Origin: Paramesorhizobium endophyticum
GTDB lineage: Bacteria > Pseudomonadota > Alphaproteobacteria > Rhizobiales > Rhizobiaceae
DNA: 64,000 bases
NCBI RefSeq assembly: GCF_014640615.1
Contig: NZ_BMHH01000013.1
Location: 1,820 to 65,819, forward strand
Direction of reading: 5' to 3'
Below the pieces are notes generated by a model. It worked only from the letters and a program-made list of their open reading frames with translations. It searched no databases and had not been told where the DNA came from. Both the position numbers and the translations under genes were made by a program. Shown one piece after another: positions 8,163 to 19,073 of the stretch. Position 1 is the stretch's first letter. Each line of letters opens with the position of its first letter.

Positions 8163-8465
8163 ATGACTGAGCTTCGCATCGCCAAATGGGGCAACAGTGC
8201 CGCTATTCGCCTGCCAAAGGCAGTGCTGGACGAGCTTGACCTGAAGCTCGGTCAAACGGTTGAGGTTACAGTTGAAGATGGTAAAGCCGTGATCGAACCG
8301 GCAAAGTCAACGAAGCCGAAAAAGATCACGATGGAGTGGATCATTTCGGAGATGGATCGGCTTGGCCCTGAAAATGCGCCGGAGACGGTGGATTGGGGGC
8401 CAGATCGCGGCGATGAAATCATTGACGATGAATATTCGCGGGGCGAGATAAAAGAACCGCGATGA
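8163..8465 (+). CDS. AbrB/MazE-family antitoxin
   Basis: The 100-residue protein has the SpoVT/AbrB swapped-hairpin start (LRIAKWGNSAAIRLPKAVLD), which binds DNA. An acidic C-terminal tail would cap the toxin. The stop overlaps the toxin start in ATGA, and the palindrome at 8124-8151 is its likely operator. Confidence 0.88.
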   Translation: MTELRIAKWGNSAAIRLPKAVLDELDLKLGQTVEVTVEDGKAVIEPAKSTKPKKITMEWIISEMDRLGPENAPETVDWGPDRGDEIIDDEYSRGEIKEPR

Positions 8466-8794
8466 TTTTTGAGGCGGGGGATATTGTCTGGCTCGAACTC
8501 GATCCGGTCTTGGGAACGGAACAGGGTGGCAGGCGTCCGGCAATTGTGCTGACTGACCGGGATTTCAACTCCCGGAACAAGCGCTCTGTCATCTGTCCTA
8601 TTACACGTAATGTCACGCCCTGGCCGACGAAGGTCATTTTGCCGCCCGGTATGAAGACCGTCGGGGCGGTGCTCACCGATCAGATTCGAACCGTATCGCG
8701 CGACCATCGCGTTTTTCGCTTCATCGAGCGCGCGCCCGATGACGTGCTCGAAGAGGTCAAAGCCATTCTGGGGGCTCTGTTGCATATCGGTTGA
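8462..8794 (+). CDS. MazF/PemK-family toxin (mRNA endoribonuclease)
   Basis: The 110-residue protein starts with GDIVWLELDPVLGTEQGGRR, the MazF/PemK signature. It has RPAIVLTD, the CPIT strand, and a conserved LTDQIRTVSRD segment with the Arg expected in the active site. It is translationally coupled to the antitoxin. Full length suggests the pair is functional. Confidence 0.9.
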   Translation: MIFEAGDIVWLELDPVLGTEQGGRRPAIVLTDRDFNSRNKRSVICPITRNVTPWPTKVILPPGMKTVGAVLTDQIRTVSRDHRVFRFIERAPDDVLEEVKAILGALLHIG

Positions 8795-8840
8795 CGTACA
8801 ACCCCCCTGCGATTTTCACGAGATAACAAGTGGGACACAC

Positions 8841-9803
8841 ATGCCGAACCTCCCGACCTATGAAGATGTGCTCGCCGCGTCCAGCCGCATCGAGGGACAT
8901 GCGCACCGCACGCCGGTGATGCGATCGCGCACTCTCGACGAGAAGCTCGGCGCGGAGATTTTTCTGAAGTGCGAGAATTTCCAGCGCATCGGTGCGTTCA
9001 AATTCCGCGGCGCTTATAATGCGCTTTCGCGCTTCGACGAGCGGCAGAAAAAAGCGGGCGTGCTGGCGTTTTCATCCGGCAATCATGCGCAGGCCATCGC
9101 GCTGGCCGGGCGGGAACTTGGCATTTCCGCCACCATCGTCATGCCGCAGGATGCGCCCGCGGCCAAGATGGCGGCGACGCGCGGCTATGGCGCGACCGTC
9201 ATTACCTATGACCGCTATACAGAGGATCGCGACGAGATTGCCGGTCGGCTGGCGCAGGAGCAGGGGCTTACGCTGATCCCACCCTATGATCATCCCGATA
9301 TCATCGCGGGACAGGGAACGGCGGCGAAGGAGCTATTCGAAGAAGTCGGCGAACTCGACGCGCTGTTCGTCTGCCTCGGCGGCGGCGGACTGCTCGCGGG
9401 CAGCGCGTTGGCAGCAAAGGCGCTCTCGCCCGGCTGCACGATCTATGGCGTCGAGCCGGAAGCGGGCAATGACGGACAGCAATCCTTCCGCTCGGGCGAA
9501 ATCGTGCGCATTGCGACGCCCAAGACCATCGCCGATGGCGCACAGACTCCGGCATTGGGGCATCTGACCTTCCCCATCATCCGCGAGCATGTGGAAGATA
9601 TTCTGACGGTGTCCGACGCGGCGCTGGTGGAGGCCATGCGCTTCTTCGCCTCGCGCATGAAGATGATGGTGGAGCCCACCGGCTGCCTCGGCTTCGCCGG
9701 CGCACAGCAGATCGCCGACCGGCTCAAGGGCCGGCGCATGGGGGTGATCGTCAGCGGGGGAAATGTGGATCTGGGGCGCTTTTGCGAGTTGGTGGGGGAG
9801 TAG
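8841..9803 (+). CDS. Threonine/serine dehydratase (PLP, short form)
   Basis: The fold-type II PLP enzyme deaminates Thr to 2-oxobutyrate, or Ser to pyruvate (EC 4.3.1.19 family). The PLP Lys lies in FKFRGAYNAL, the cofactor-phosphate loop in the Gly-rich LGGGGLLAG, and the substrate loop in SSGNHAQ. At 320 residues it lacks the C-terminal ACT domains of biosynthetic IlvA, so it resembles TdcB or serine racemase. The ATG at 8841 is chosen as the family N-terminus. Its place next to ilvIH suggests supply of 2-oxobutyrate, but that is inference. Confidence 0.88.
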   Translation: MPNLPTYEDVLAASSRIEGHAHRTPVMRSRTLDEKLGAEIFLKCENFQRIGAFKFRGAYNALSRFDERQKKAGVLAFSSGNHAQAIALAGRELGISATIVMPQDAPAAKMAATRGYGATVITYDRYTEDRDEIAGRLAQEQGLTLIPPYDHPDIIAGQGTAAKELFEEVGELDALFVCLGGGGLLAGSALAAKALSPGCTIYGVEPEAGNDGQQSFRSGEIVRIATPKTIADGAQTPALGHLTFPIIREHVEDILTVSDAALVEAMRFFASRMKMMVEPTGCLGFAGAQQIADRLKGRRMGVIVSGGNVDLGRFCELVGE

Positions 9804-9864
9804 TATCACCTCCCAGACACGATTGCTCTTGCTCTTCGGCCCTGAATCCTGCCATTGACCATCC

Positions 9865-10992
9865 ATGCAATTTTCACCCCAACAGGAAGCGGCGCTGAAG
9901 GCCGTTGCGCAGTGGCTGAAGGAAGGGCGCAAGCCGATCTTTCGGCTGTTCGGCTATGCCGGTACGGGCAAGACGACGCTTGCGCGCCATTTCGCCGAGC
10001 ATGTGGACGGCGATGTGCAGTTCGCGGCCTTCACCGGCAAGGCGGCGCAGGTGCTGCGCTCCAAGGGCGCGAGCAATGCGCGCACATTGCACTCTCTTAT
10101 ATACCGTCCGAAGGGCGAAGAGGCGGTGGAGGACGAGACCACCGGCAAGACCAGCATTTCGCCGACCTTTTCGCTCAACCGGCAGAGCCCTGTCGCCAAG
10201 GCCAAGCTCATCGTCGTCGACGAATGCTCGATGGTGGACGAGCAGCTCGGTCGTGACCTGATGACGTTCGGCACGCCGATTTTGGTATTAGGCGATCCCG
10301 GCCAGTTGCCGCCGATCTCGGGCGGCGGGTTCTTCACCGAGCATGAGCCTGATTTTCTGCTGACCGAAATCCACCGCCAGGCGCGCGACAATCCTATCAT
10401 CCGGCTGGCGCTCGACGTGCGCGAGGGGCGTGAGTTCGAGCATGGCGACTATGGTACGGCGCGCGTGATTTCCAAGGGCGACGTGACGCAGGAACTGGTG
10501 CTGGCCGCGGACCAAGTACTGGTCGGCACCAACCGGACAAGGCGGCGCTATAATCAGCGGTTGCGGGAGCTAAAAGGCTTCACCGCCGATTATCCGCAAG
10601 CGGGCGACAAGCTCGTCTGCCTGCGCAACGACCCAGCCAAGGGCCTGCTCAACGGCTCGCTCTGGAAGGTGATGACCGCCTCACGCGAGACGGTGAAGCC
10701 GGGGATCAACCTGCTGGTCTCGCCCGAGGACGAAGAGCCGGGCAGGGGAGTCGCCAAGATCAAGCTCCTGAAGGCTCAGTTCGAGGACCCGGACACGGAA
10801 ATCCCCTGGCAGACGAAGAAGCGCTTCGACGATTTCGACTATGGCTATGCGCTCACCGTCCACAAGGCGCAGGGTTCGCAATGGAACGATATCGTGCTGT
10901 TCGATGAAAGCTTCGCCTTCCGGGATACGCGCGATCGCTGGCTTTATACGGCGATTACACGGGCGGCGGAGAGGCTGACGATTGTGAGGTAG
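9865..10992 (+). CDS. RecD-like DNA helicase (AAA ATPase)
   Basis: The 375-residue SF1B-type helicase has Walker A GYAGTGKTTLA (about residues 31-41), Walker B IVVDECSMVD, a motif III region LVLGDPGQLPP, and a C-terminal UvrD_C_2 segment YGYALTVHKAQGSQW. It resembles the short RecD/TraA-like helicases of phages and rhizobia. Its cellular role is not clear from the neighbours. Confidence 0.85.
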   Translation: MQFSPQQEAALKAVAQWLKEGRKPIFRLFGYAGTGKTTLARHFAEHVDGDVQFAAFTGKAAQVLRSKGASNARTLHSLIYRPKGEEAVEDETTGKTSISPTFSLNRQSPVAKAKLIVVDECSMVDEQLGRDLMTFGTPILVLGDPGQLPPISGGGFFTEHEPDFLLTEIHRQARDNPIIRLALDVREGREFEHGDYGTARVISKGDVTQELVLAADQVLVGTNRTRRRYNQRLRELKGFTADYPQAGDKLVCLRNDPAKGLLNGSLWKVMTASRETVKPGINLLVSPEDEEPGRGVAKIKLLKAQFEDPDTEIPWQTKKRFDDFDYGYALTVHKAQGSQWNDIVLFDESFAFRDTRDRWLYTAITRAAERLTIVR

Positions 10993-11007
10993 GCGCAAGT
11001 GCCAAGC

Positions 11008-11054
11008 GTCCTCGTCCTTCGAGGCTCGCTTTGCGAGCACCTCAGGATGAGGAC
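11008..11054. repeat. Dispersed imperfect palindrome
   Basis: GTCCTCGTCCTTCGAGG (11008-11024) is almost reverse-complementary to the stretch ending at 11054, around the core CTCGCTTTGCGAG. A related, degenerate copy spans about 11089-11135. Such units are frequent in Hyphomicrobiales intergenic DNA. Confidence 0.6.
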
Positions 11055-11159
11055 TACTGCAGCGCGCCGACCTCATTCACCCTCATGGTGAGGTGCGATT
11101 GGACCCTGAGGTGCGAGCGTAGCGAGCCGCGAACCATTGCCGTGAAGGGGCGTTTTCGC

Positions 11160-11564
11160 CTATTCGCTCACCTCTTCCGCCCCGATCCATTTCCATGCAT
11201 CCGGCTCTTCCTCCGCGGTGAATGTCTTCATTTCGATGGACAGGAACGGCTTCACCATGCTGGCGCTCAGGCTGATCCACGCCGGACCGCCGACGATTGC
11301 ATAGCGGCGGATGTGCTTCAGCGAGCGGGCTTGCATGGCGAAGGTCGTGTCCTTGAACGTCGCGGCCCAATCAAAGCCCTCGAATCCGTCGAGCCGCAGC
11401 AGCAGGTCGATCTTGTCATGCTGCTCGAACGCCGCTTCAAGCAGGCCGTAGAGATTCTCGATGTCGGCACCCGAAAGATGCCCCTCCACGGCAAAGGCGA
11501 AGGCGTCTTCCCGGTTGGTCGGGATGCGTCGGACGACGGGGATAGTGGTCTCTGGCCTCATCAT
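11160..11564 (-). CDS. SpoIIAA/STAS-like protein
   Basis: The 134-residue protein matches the SpoIIAA-like family (PF11964). Its features are FAFAVEGHLSGADIENLY near the N-terminus, KIDLLLRLDGFEGFDW in the middle, and the C-terminal AEEEPDAWKWI. These are cytoplasmic proteins of largely unknown role with a STAS-type fold. It is a single gene with AAGGA just upstream. Confidence 0.8.
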   Translation of the reverse strand: MMRPETTIPVVRRIPTNREDAFAFAVEGHLSGADIENLYGLLEAAFEQHDKIDLLLRLDGFEGFDWAATFKDTTFAMQARSLKHIRRYAIVGGPAWISLSASMVKPFLSIEMKTFTAEEEPDAWKWIGAEEVSE

Positions 11565-11652
11565 CTTTTCCTTAACCTAAGGAACTTTTCCATGCTAACC
11601 CTACAACAGCATTTCCTATAACGCTACATCAGCACCTTCGTTGGGGAGCAGT

Positions 11653-12399
11653 ATGACTGCAAAGCTTTCCGTCAATCTTAACGCCGTGGCCATGCTGCGC
11701 AACCGGCGCGATTTGCCCTGGCCCAGCGTCACCGGCCTCGGACGGATCGCGCTGGGTGCCGGCGCGAGCGGCCTGACCGTGCATCCGCGTCCAGACCAGC
11801 GTCATATCCGCTTCGCCGATCTCGGCGATATCAGGGCGCTGATCGACGATGAGTTTCCCGGCGCGGAGTTCAATATCGAGGGATTCCCTACGGAGCATTT
11901 TCTCGAACTCGTCGAGAAACACGAGCCGGAGCAGGTGACGCTGGTGCCTGACGATCCGATGCAAGCGACCTCCGATCATGGCTGGGATTTCGAAACCAAG
12001 GTGGATTTCCTGACGCCGATCGTGGCGAGGCTGAAGGCGCGGGCGATGCGCGTTTCGCTTTTCGCCGATCCCGATCCGAAGGGACTGAAGGCGGCGAAAG
12101 CCACGGGGGCTGACCGGATCGAGCTTTATACCGGTCCTTATGGCGGAACCCATTCCTCACCCAAGGCGGCGGAAGAAGAATTGCGCAAGCTCGGGAAGGT
12201 CGCCGACGTAGCGCTTGCGCTGGGATTCGAAATCAATGCCGGTCATGATCTGACGGTCGCCAACATTCCGCCGTTAGTCCGGCGCATTCCGGCACTGTCC
12301 GAAGTTTCCATCGGCCATGGCTTAACCGCCGATGCGCTGGAGCATGGAATGGCCGGCGCGGTGCGGCGCTTTTTGAAAGCATTGGAGCCAATTCCCTAA
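11653..12399 (+). CDS. pdxJ: Pyridoxine 5'-phosphate synthase
   Basis: PdxJ condenses deoxyxylulose 5-phosphate with 3-amino-2-oxopropyl phosphate to pyridoxine 5'-phosphate, the last ring-forming step of DXP-dependent vitamin B6 synthesis. The 248-residue TIM barrel shows [15 protein letters not shown], the HPRPDQRHI motif, [18 protein letters not shown] and SIGHGL, all typical of the family. The ATG at 11653 follows GGGGAG; the TTG at 11641 is less likely. Confidence 0.95.
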   Translation: MTAKLSVNLNAVAMLRNRRDLPWPSVTGLGRIALGAGASGLTVHPRPDQRHIRFADLGDIRALIDDEFPGAEFNIEGFPTEHFLELVEKHEPEQVTLVPDDPMQATSDHGWDFETKVDFLTPIVARLKARAMRVSLFADPDPKGLKAAKATGADRIELYTGPYGGTHSSPKAAEEELRKLGKVADVALALGFEINAGHDLTVANIPPLVRRIPALSEVSIGHGLTADALEHGMAGAVRRFLKALEPIP

Positions 12400-12652
12400 G
12401 CGTCCGGAAACCATGAACAATTTCAAAATCTTAGGAGATTACGTGAAATCATGCGGTCCAATGGTAATCTCGGATTTAATCGTTGCTGACGTTCTCAGAC
12501 ATTCGCTCTACGCATAACGGCATTGCAAGCCTTGCATTATCCGCATTTGTTTTTGCGGCACGATATGGATATCCCGTCCGCCCACGTGCCTTCAGAACAT
12601 ATCGGGGAATACGGGGACGCAACGAGAGACCTGAGGCAGTGAGGTGTCATTA

Positions 12653-14587
12653 ATGAATAGCGCGCAGAACGGTGATCTGCCTGAATCTGGTCCAGCCGGT
12701 TCCGACAGCGGAATCGAGCTCACCGGGCACGAAAACGACAGTTTCCGCGTTCTGCTTCTAGGCGCACTCGGTGTCGTCTATGGAGATATCGGCACCAGCC
12801 CGATTTATGCGTTTCGCGAAGGGCTTCATGCGGCGACGAGCGACGGTACGCTGGCGCGGATGGAAATCCTCGGCGTCATCTCGCTCATTTTCTGGGCGCT
12901 GACCCTCATCGTCACCATCAAATATGTCCTTTTCGTGCTGCGCGCCGATAATAACGGCGAGGGCGGCATTCTTTCGCTGATGGCGCTTGTCCGCTCGAGC
13001 TTTCGCAAACGCCCGAGTTTCGTGCTCGGCATCGGCATATGCGGCGCATCGCTGTTCTTCGGCGATGCGGTCATCACGCCTGCGATTTCGGTGCTTTCCG
13101 CGGTGGAAGGGCTGGAGATCGTCACGCCGGAATTGACCCCCTTCGTGGTACCCATCACCGTGGTCATCCTGGTGACGCTCTTTTCCGTGCAACGCCTTGG
13201 AACAGCCAGGGTTTCGGCGGTCTTCGGACCGATCACGGCGCTGTGGTTCCTTGCGATCGGTCTTGTCGGCCTCTGGCATATTTTCGACTCGCCTTCGATC
13301 CTCGTCGCCATCAATCCGTACTATGCCATTGCTTTTCTGGCGGAGAACCCGGCCACATCCTTCGTGACGATCGGTACGATCTTCCTGGCGGTGACCGGCG
13401 CTGAGGCGCTTTATGCCGATCTCGGCCATTTTGGGCGGAAGCCGATCGTCACGGCTTGGCTCTGGATCGTGTTTCCCGCCCTGCTTCTCAATTATTTCGG
13501 GCAGGGCGCTTTCATACTGGCGCACGGACAGGCGGCGTCGAATCCGTTCTTCCAGATGATACCGAGTTGGGGCCTGCTGCCGATGGTCATCCTCGCCACG
13601 ATGGCGACCGTCATCGCCAGCCAGGCGGTGATAACAGGCGCCTATTCGCTGGCGCGGCAGGCGGTGCAGCTCAACCTGCTGCCACGCCTCGAAATCCAGC
13701 ACACCTCGGAAAAGCTGCTTGGCCAGATTTATATTCCGCGCGTGAACCTCGTTCTCGGCATCACGGTCATCATGCTGGTGCTCGGCTTCGAGAGCTCATC
13801 CCGGCTCGCCGCAGCCTATGGCATTGCCGTCACGGGCAATATGATCGTGACGAGCTCGCTGCTGTTCATCGTCATGGTGCGCATCTGGAAGTGGCGTATG
13901 CCCTGGGCGGCGCTGCTGACGGCGGGCTTCCTCATCATCGACCTCGTGTTCTTCGGCGCCAATATCGTCAAGCTGCATGAGGGCGGCTGGGTTTCCATCC
14001 TGATGGCGGCCGTGATCATGGTGATCATGATGACGTGGATACGCGGCAGCAAGCAGCTTTTCCACAAAACCCGCAAGAGCGAGGTGGAACTCGACCTGGT
14101 TCTGGAACAACTGGCGAAGAAGCCGCCGGTTATCGTTCCGGGCACCGCTGTGTTCCTGACCGGGGACCCCAAGAGCGCGCCGACGGCGCTGATGCACAGC
14201 CTGAAGCACTACAAGGTGCTGCATGAGAACAACGTGATCCTGACTGTGGTCACCGCGCCGACTCCGCGCGTCTCGTCGGCGGACCGCGCCCGCGTCTCGC
14301 AATATAACGAGCGCTTCATGCAGGTGACGCTGACCTTCGGCTATATGGAGCAACCCAACATTCCGCGCGCGCTCGCCATCTGCCGCAAGCTGGGCTGGAA
14401 GTTCGATATCATGAAGACGTCTTTCTTCCTGTCGCGGCGCTCGCTGAAAGCGTCACCCCATTCGGGCATGCCGCTCTGGCAGGACAAGCTCTTTATCCTG
14501 CTGGCACGCACCGCCGCCGACGCCACGGAATATTTCCAGATTCCCACCGGGCGTGTGGTTGAGGTGGGTACGCAGGTGAATGTGTGA
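12653..14587 (+). CDS. kup: Potassium uptake protein Kup
   Basis: The 644-residue integral membrane K+/H+ symporter begins its transport domain with [20 protein letters not shown], the Kup signature, and has about 12 hydrophobic segments up to residue 450. A C-terminal cytoplasmic domain ([12 protein letters not shown] onwards) follows. The ATG at 12653, with GAGG 8 bases upstream, is preferred to the GTG at 12644. The 250 bp upstream show no clear regulatory motif. Confidence 0.95.
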   Translation: MNSAQNGDLPESGPAGSDSGIELTGHENDSFRVLLLGALGVVYGDIGTSPIYAFREGLHAATSDGTLARMEILGVISLIFWALTLIVTIKYVLFVLRADNNGEGGILSLMALVRSSFRKRPSFVLGIGICGASLFFGDAVITPAISVLSAVEGLEIVTPELTPFVVPITVVILVTLFSVQRLGTARVSAVFGPITALWFLAIGLVGLWHIFDSPSILVAINPYYAIAFLAENPATSFVTIGTIFLAVTGAEALYADLGHFGRKPIVTAWLWIVFPALLLNYFGQGAFILAHGQAASNPFFQMIPSWGLLPMVILATMATVIASQAVITGAYSLARQAVQLNLLPRLEIQHTSEKLLGQIYIPRVNLVLGITVIMLVLGFESSSRLAAAYGIAVTGNMIVTSSLLFIVMVRIWKWRMPWAALLTAGFLIIDLVFFGANIVKLHEGGWVSILMAAVIMVIMMTWIRGSKQLFHKTRKSEVELDLVLEQLAKKPPVIVPGTAVFLTGDPKSAPTALMHSLKHYKVLHENNVILTVVTAPTPRVSSADRARVSQYNERFMQVTLTFGYMEQPNIPRALAICRKLGWKFDIMKTSFFLSRRSLKASPHSGMPLWQDKLFILLARTAADATEYFQIPTGRVVEVGTQVNV

Positions 14588-14647
14588 GGGGGCTGGCCCC
14601 TCGCGCTTGAGTTAATTTCGCTTTCTCTTATCCGTGGCGCTGAAATA

Positions 14648-14716
14648 GCGCAGTCCCGCCGTCATCCGTGGTCCTCGGGTTAAACCCGAGGACCACGGAT
14701 GACGGCGGGACTGCGC
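14648..14716. repeat. 34-bp perfect palindrome after kup
   Basis: Positions 14648-14681 (GCGCAGTCCCGCCGTCATCC...) are the exact reverse complement of 14683-14716, leaving one central base. This is far longer than an intrinsic terminator needs. It resembles rhizobial dispersed palindromes and would also end or protect the kup transcript. Confidence 0.85.
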
Positions 14717-14804
14717 CTCTTTTCTCAACAGACTGCGCCACCGGCCACTTAAAATCCCGTATGAATCCCCTTGCATCCTCCGTTTGCTTTCGACATATTG
14801 CCGA

Positions 14805-14819
14805 ACCGTAACGTACGGT
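14805..14819. promoter_or_regulatory. Probable operator of the TetR regulator
   Basis: ACCGTA (14805-14810) and TACGGT (14814-14819) form a perfect dyad with a 3-bp spacer, 30 bp before the GTG start of the TetR gene. The position fits autorepression. Confidence 0.55.
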
Positions 14820-14849
14820 ACGGCTGGCGGGCCGCGGAGGAGAGTAGGC

Positions 14850-16608
<1,759 letters not shown>

Positions 16609-16610
16609 AA

Positions 16611-16638
16611 AGTAGTGAGTAGTGAGTAGTGAGTAGTG
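16611..16638. repeat. Four AGTAGTG tandem repeats after ilvC
   Basis: Four perfect copies of the 7-bp unit AGTAGTG start 2 bp after the ilvC stop. The next bases, AGTGAGATAGTG, are complementary to CACTATCTCACT near 16693, so a hairpin could form. Confidence 0.7.
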
Positions 16639-16704
16639 AGATAGTGGGGCTCGACGGAATATTCTCTATTGCCGAGCGCCTCTAAATAAAATTCACTATC
16701 TCAC

Positions 16705-17061
16705 TTACCCACCAAAAGGTGATGAACACTCGCGCCGCGTACCGGCGAAGGGCTGGTAGCTGTTGTCGTTCGTTCTGTAGGAATCATAGTGGTTCCGGCA
16801 CCACTGGATGTGGTTGACGCTCGGCGAATTGCTGCCGGAGCGGATATTCGGAGCGATGTTCCGGTTATCGCGCGGCGCACTGTTTCGATAGCGGGGGACA
16901 CTGGAACTCCGGGTCATGCTGTTCATCACCTGCGGGGTGGCAGGGCGCAAGGGGCGCAAACCCGACTCCTGGCGGATCTCGATAGCCGATGCGGCAGGTA
17001 GCGCGAGCATCAGGCAAGCTGCGGCCAGAAGCGTCGTCCGCAATGTTCCGGGTAAAGTCAT
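16705..17061 (-). CDS. BA14K-family secreted protein
   Basis: A signal peptide (MTLPGTLRTTLLAAACLMLA...ASA) precedes a Pro/Arg/Asn-rich linker. The C-terminal domain, HIQWCRNHYDSYRTNDNSYQ ... GTRRECSSPF, is the BA14K pattern of two Cys framing aromatic residues. BA14K is a Brucella immunoreactive, lectin-like protein family restricted largely to Hyphomicrobiales. The ATG at 17061 is preferred because AAGGATAG lies upstream; an ATG at 17079 is also in frame. Confidence 0.8.
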   Translation of the reverse strand: MTLPGTLRTTLLAAACLMLALPAASAIEIRQESGLRPLRPATPQVMNSMTRSSSVPRYRNSAPRDNRNIAPNIRSGSNSPSVNHIQWCRNHYDSYRTNDNSYQPFAGTRRECSSPFGG

Positions 17062-17156
17062 TTTTTCTATCCTTTTCATTTATATATAGGGCTCGAGCCC
17101 GCGCGCGCAATTTGTTAGCGGCGTGATTTCCAGGGGTCATGCTTTCAAGGATCACC

Positions 17157-17879
17157 ATGCACGACATCCCCCAGAATACGGTTATCACCATTGACGGCGT
17201 GGATGTGCGCGTGGTCCCGGGTGAACTCGATTACGCGCTCTCCAACAAGACGGCGATTGCGGAGAACTGGCAGCAGGAGATTGCGGCTAATCCCTCTCTC
17301 TTCAACGGCGCGCTCTATCTTGCGCCCGAGGCGCGGCTTGAAGACGGCATTCTTCGCGCCGATTTCGTCCGCACGCTTTATGAGACGCTGCTTTACTGGC
17401 GCTACGATCCGCTGAAAACCCGTCCCTGGCATATTTTCGGCATCGGCGTGGTGGTTTCCGCCGATAATCGCCTGATCGCCGGGCGCATGGCCGCGCGGAC
17501 GGCCGGAGGAGGGCGCATCTATTTTCCCGCCGGGTCCATCGACGATGACGATGTTGCCGAGGGCAGGGTGGATTATGAGGGCAATGCGTGGCGGGAAGTC
17601 CAGGAGGAAACCGGCCTCGATCTATCCCAAGCTGCGGCGGAGAAGAAAATCCATCTGGTGACCGCCAATCGCAGCATCGCCCTTTTCCGCCGCTACTATT
17701 TTCCGCAGAATGCGGCGGTGCTTGTCGAGCGGATCAGGCAATATCTTAAAGCCGATAACGATCCGGAACTGGATGCGGTCATGGAAATAAGCGGGCCGGG
17801 GCAGATGGGCGAGGCGACGCCGAGCTATGTTCGCGCTTTCGCGGATTGGCATTTCAATGAAGCGGGAGGAGGCCGATAA
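17157..17879 (+). CDS. NUDIX hydrolase
   Basis: The NUDIX box is clear, with a Gly about 25 residues before REVQEETGL in the C-terminal half; an insertion (DDDDVAEGRVDYEGNA) lengthens the spacing. The N-terminal 100 residues do not match a domain I know. The protein probably hydrolyses a nucleoside-diphosphate derivative. The ATG at 17157 follows AAGGA. The stop overlaps the next start (TAATG), so it is coupled to the PhzF gene. Confidence 0.8.
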   Translation: MHDIPQNTVITIDGVDVRVVPGELDYALSNKTAIAENWQQEIAANPSLFNGALYLAPEARLEDGILRADFVRTLYETLLYWRYDPLKTRPWHIFGIGVVVSADNRLIAGRMAARTAGGGRIYFPAGSIDDDDVAEGRVDYEGNAWREVQEETGLDLSQAAAEKKIHLVTANRSIALFRRYYFPQNAAVLVERIRQYLKADNDPELDAVMEISGPGQMGEATPSYVRAFADWHFNEAGGGR

Positions 17880-18784
17880 TGGCACGGTTCTATGAAATCT
17901 TCGACGTATTCACCGGCGATGCGCTGAGCGGCAATCCGCTGGCGATCGTGCATGACGCGGAAGGTCTCGATGAGAAGCGGATGCAGGCCATCGCGCGCGA
18001 GTTCAATCTCTCCGAGACGGTCTTTGTCCTGCCGCCCGAAAACCCCCTCCATACGGCGGCGATCCGCATCTTCACGCCGGATCATGAACTGCCTTTCGCC
18101 GGGCATCCGACGGTGGGGACAGCCATCGCGCTGGCGATGCGGCGGGCGGATGACGAAACGGATGTTTTGATCGCGCTCGAAGAGACAATAGGCGTCGTGC
18201 GCTGCGGGGTGCGACTCGCTGATGATGGCGCATTTGCCGAGTTCGATCTGCCGCGCCTGCCCGAGCGGCTGGAAATCGCCGTGGAGAAGGAGTCGGTCGC
18301 AGCGGCGCTGGGTCTCGGCACACATGAGATCGGCTTCGAGAATCACGTCGTGAGCGCGTGGAGCGGCGGTGTACCCTACCTACTCGTACCGGTGCATAAT
18401 CTGATCACAGCGGCCAAGATCACGCTGGATAGGGCTTTCGCGCAGGAGAGCTTGCCAGCGGTCAACGGGCGCTCCCTGTCGATCTATGCCTATTGCCGCG
18501 AGACCAGGCTTTTCGACAGCGCGTTTCATGCGCGCATGTTCGACACGGCGGGCAATATTTTCGAGGATCCGGCGACGGGATCGGCGGTCGCGGCCTTCTG
18601 TGGGGCGGTGCATCATTTCGACAGGCCGCTGGAGGGCGTCACCCGGCTCTGGATCGAGCAGGGGATGGAGATGGGCCGCCCCTCGCGCATCCGGCTGGAA
18701 ATCGATGTGGAGAATCAGGATCTTGCCGGCGCACGCATCGGCGGAGCGGCGGTGAAAATGGCGGAGGGGACGCTTTTTATTTGA
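17879..18784 (+). CDS. PhzF-family isomerase/epimerase
   Basis: The 301-residue protein starts [20 protein letters not shown] and has [10 protein letters not shown] and [13 protein letters not shown], the two conserved segments of the PhzF/DapF fold. The catalytic Glu is expected in NLSETVFV. Most PhzF-like proteins outside phenazine clusters have unknown substrates. It is coupled to the NUDIX gene upstream. Confidence 0.88.
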   Translation: MARFYEIFDVFTGDALSGNPLAIVHDAEGLDEKRMQAIAREFNLSETVFVLPPENPLHTAAIRIFTPDHELPFAGHPTVGTAIALAMRRADDETDVLIALEETIGVVRCGVRLADDGAFAEFDLPRLPERLEIAVEKESVAAALGLGTHEIGFENHVVSAWSGGVPYLLVPVHNLITAAKITLDRAFAQESLPAVNGRSLSIYAYCRETRLFDSAFHARMFDTAGNIFEDPATGSAVAAFCGAVHHFDRPLEGVTRLWIEQGMEMGRPSRIRLEIDVENQDLAGARIGGAAVKMAEGTLFI

Positions 18785-18929
18785 ATATGATAAAATGCTG
18801 CCCGCATCGGTAGAAGTTTTGGCGGCTTTCGAATTTTCTTTCAAAAATCCGCATTTGGAGGCTGGACAGGTGCCGGGAGTGCCGTTATAGAACCGCTCAC
18901 TTCCGGCGGCACCGCTGCCAGCCGAAAGA

Positions 18930-19005
<76 letters not shown>

Positions 19006-19073
19006 ATTAAACCAATGACTTAGTTGATTTCCCGGCGTTGGTGGTTTCCAGTAAATTGGAAACGGTTTCCAAT

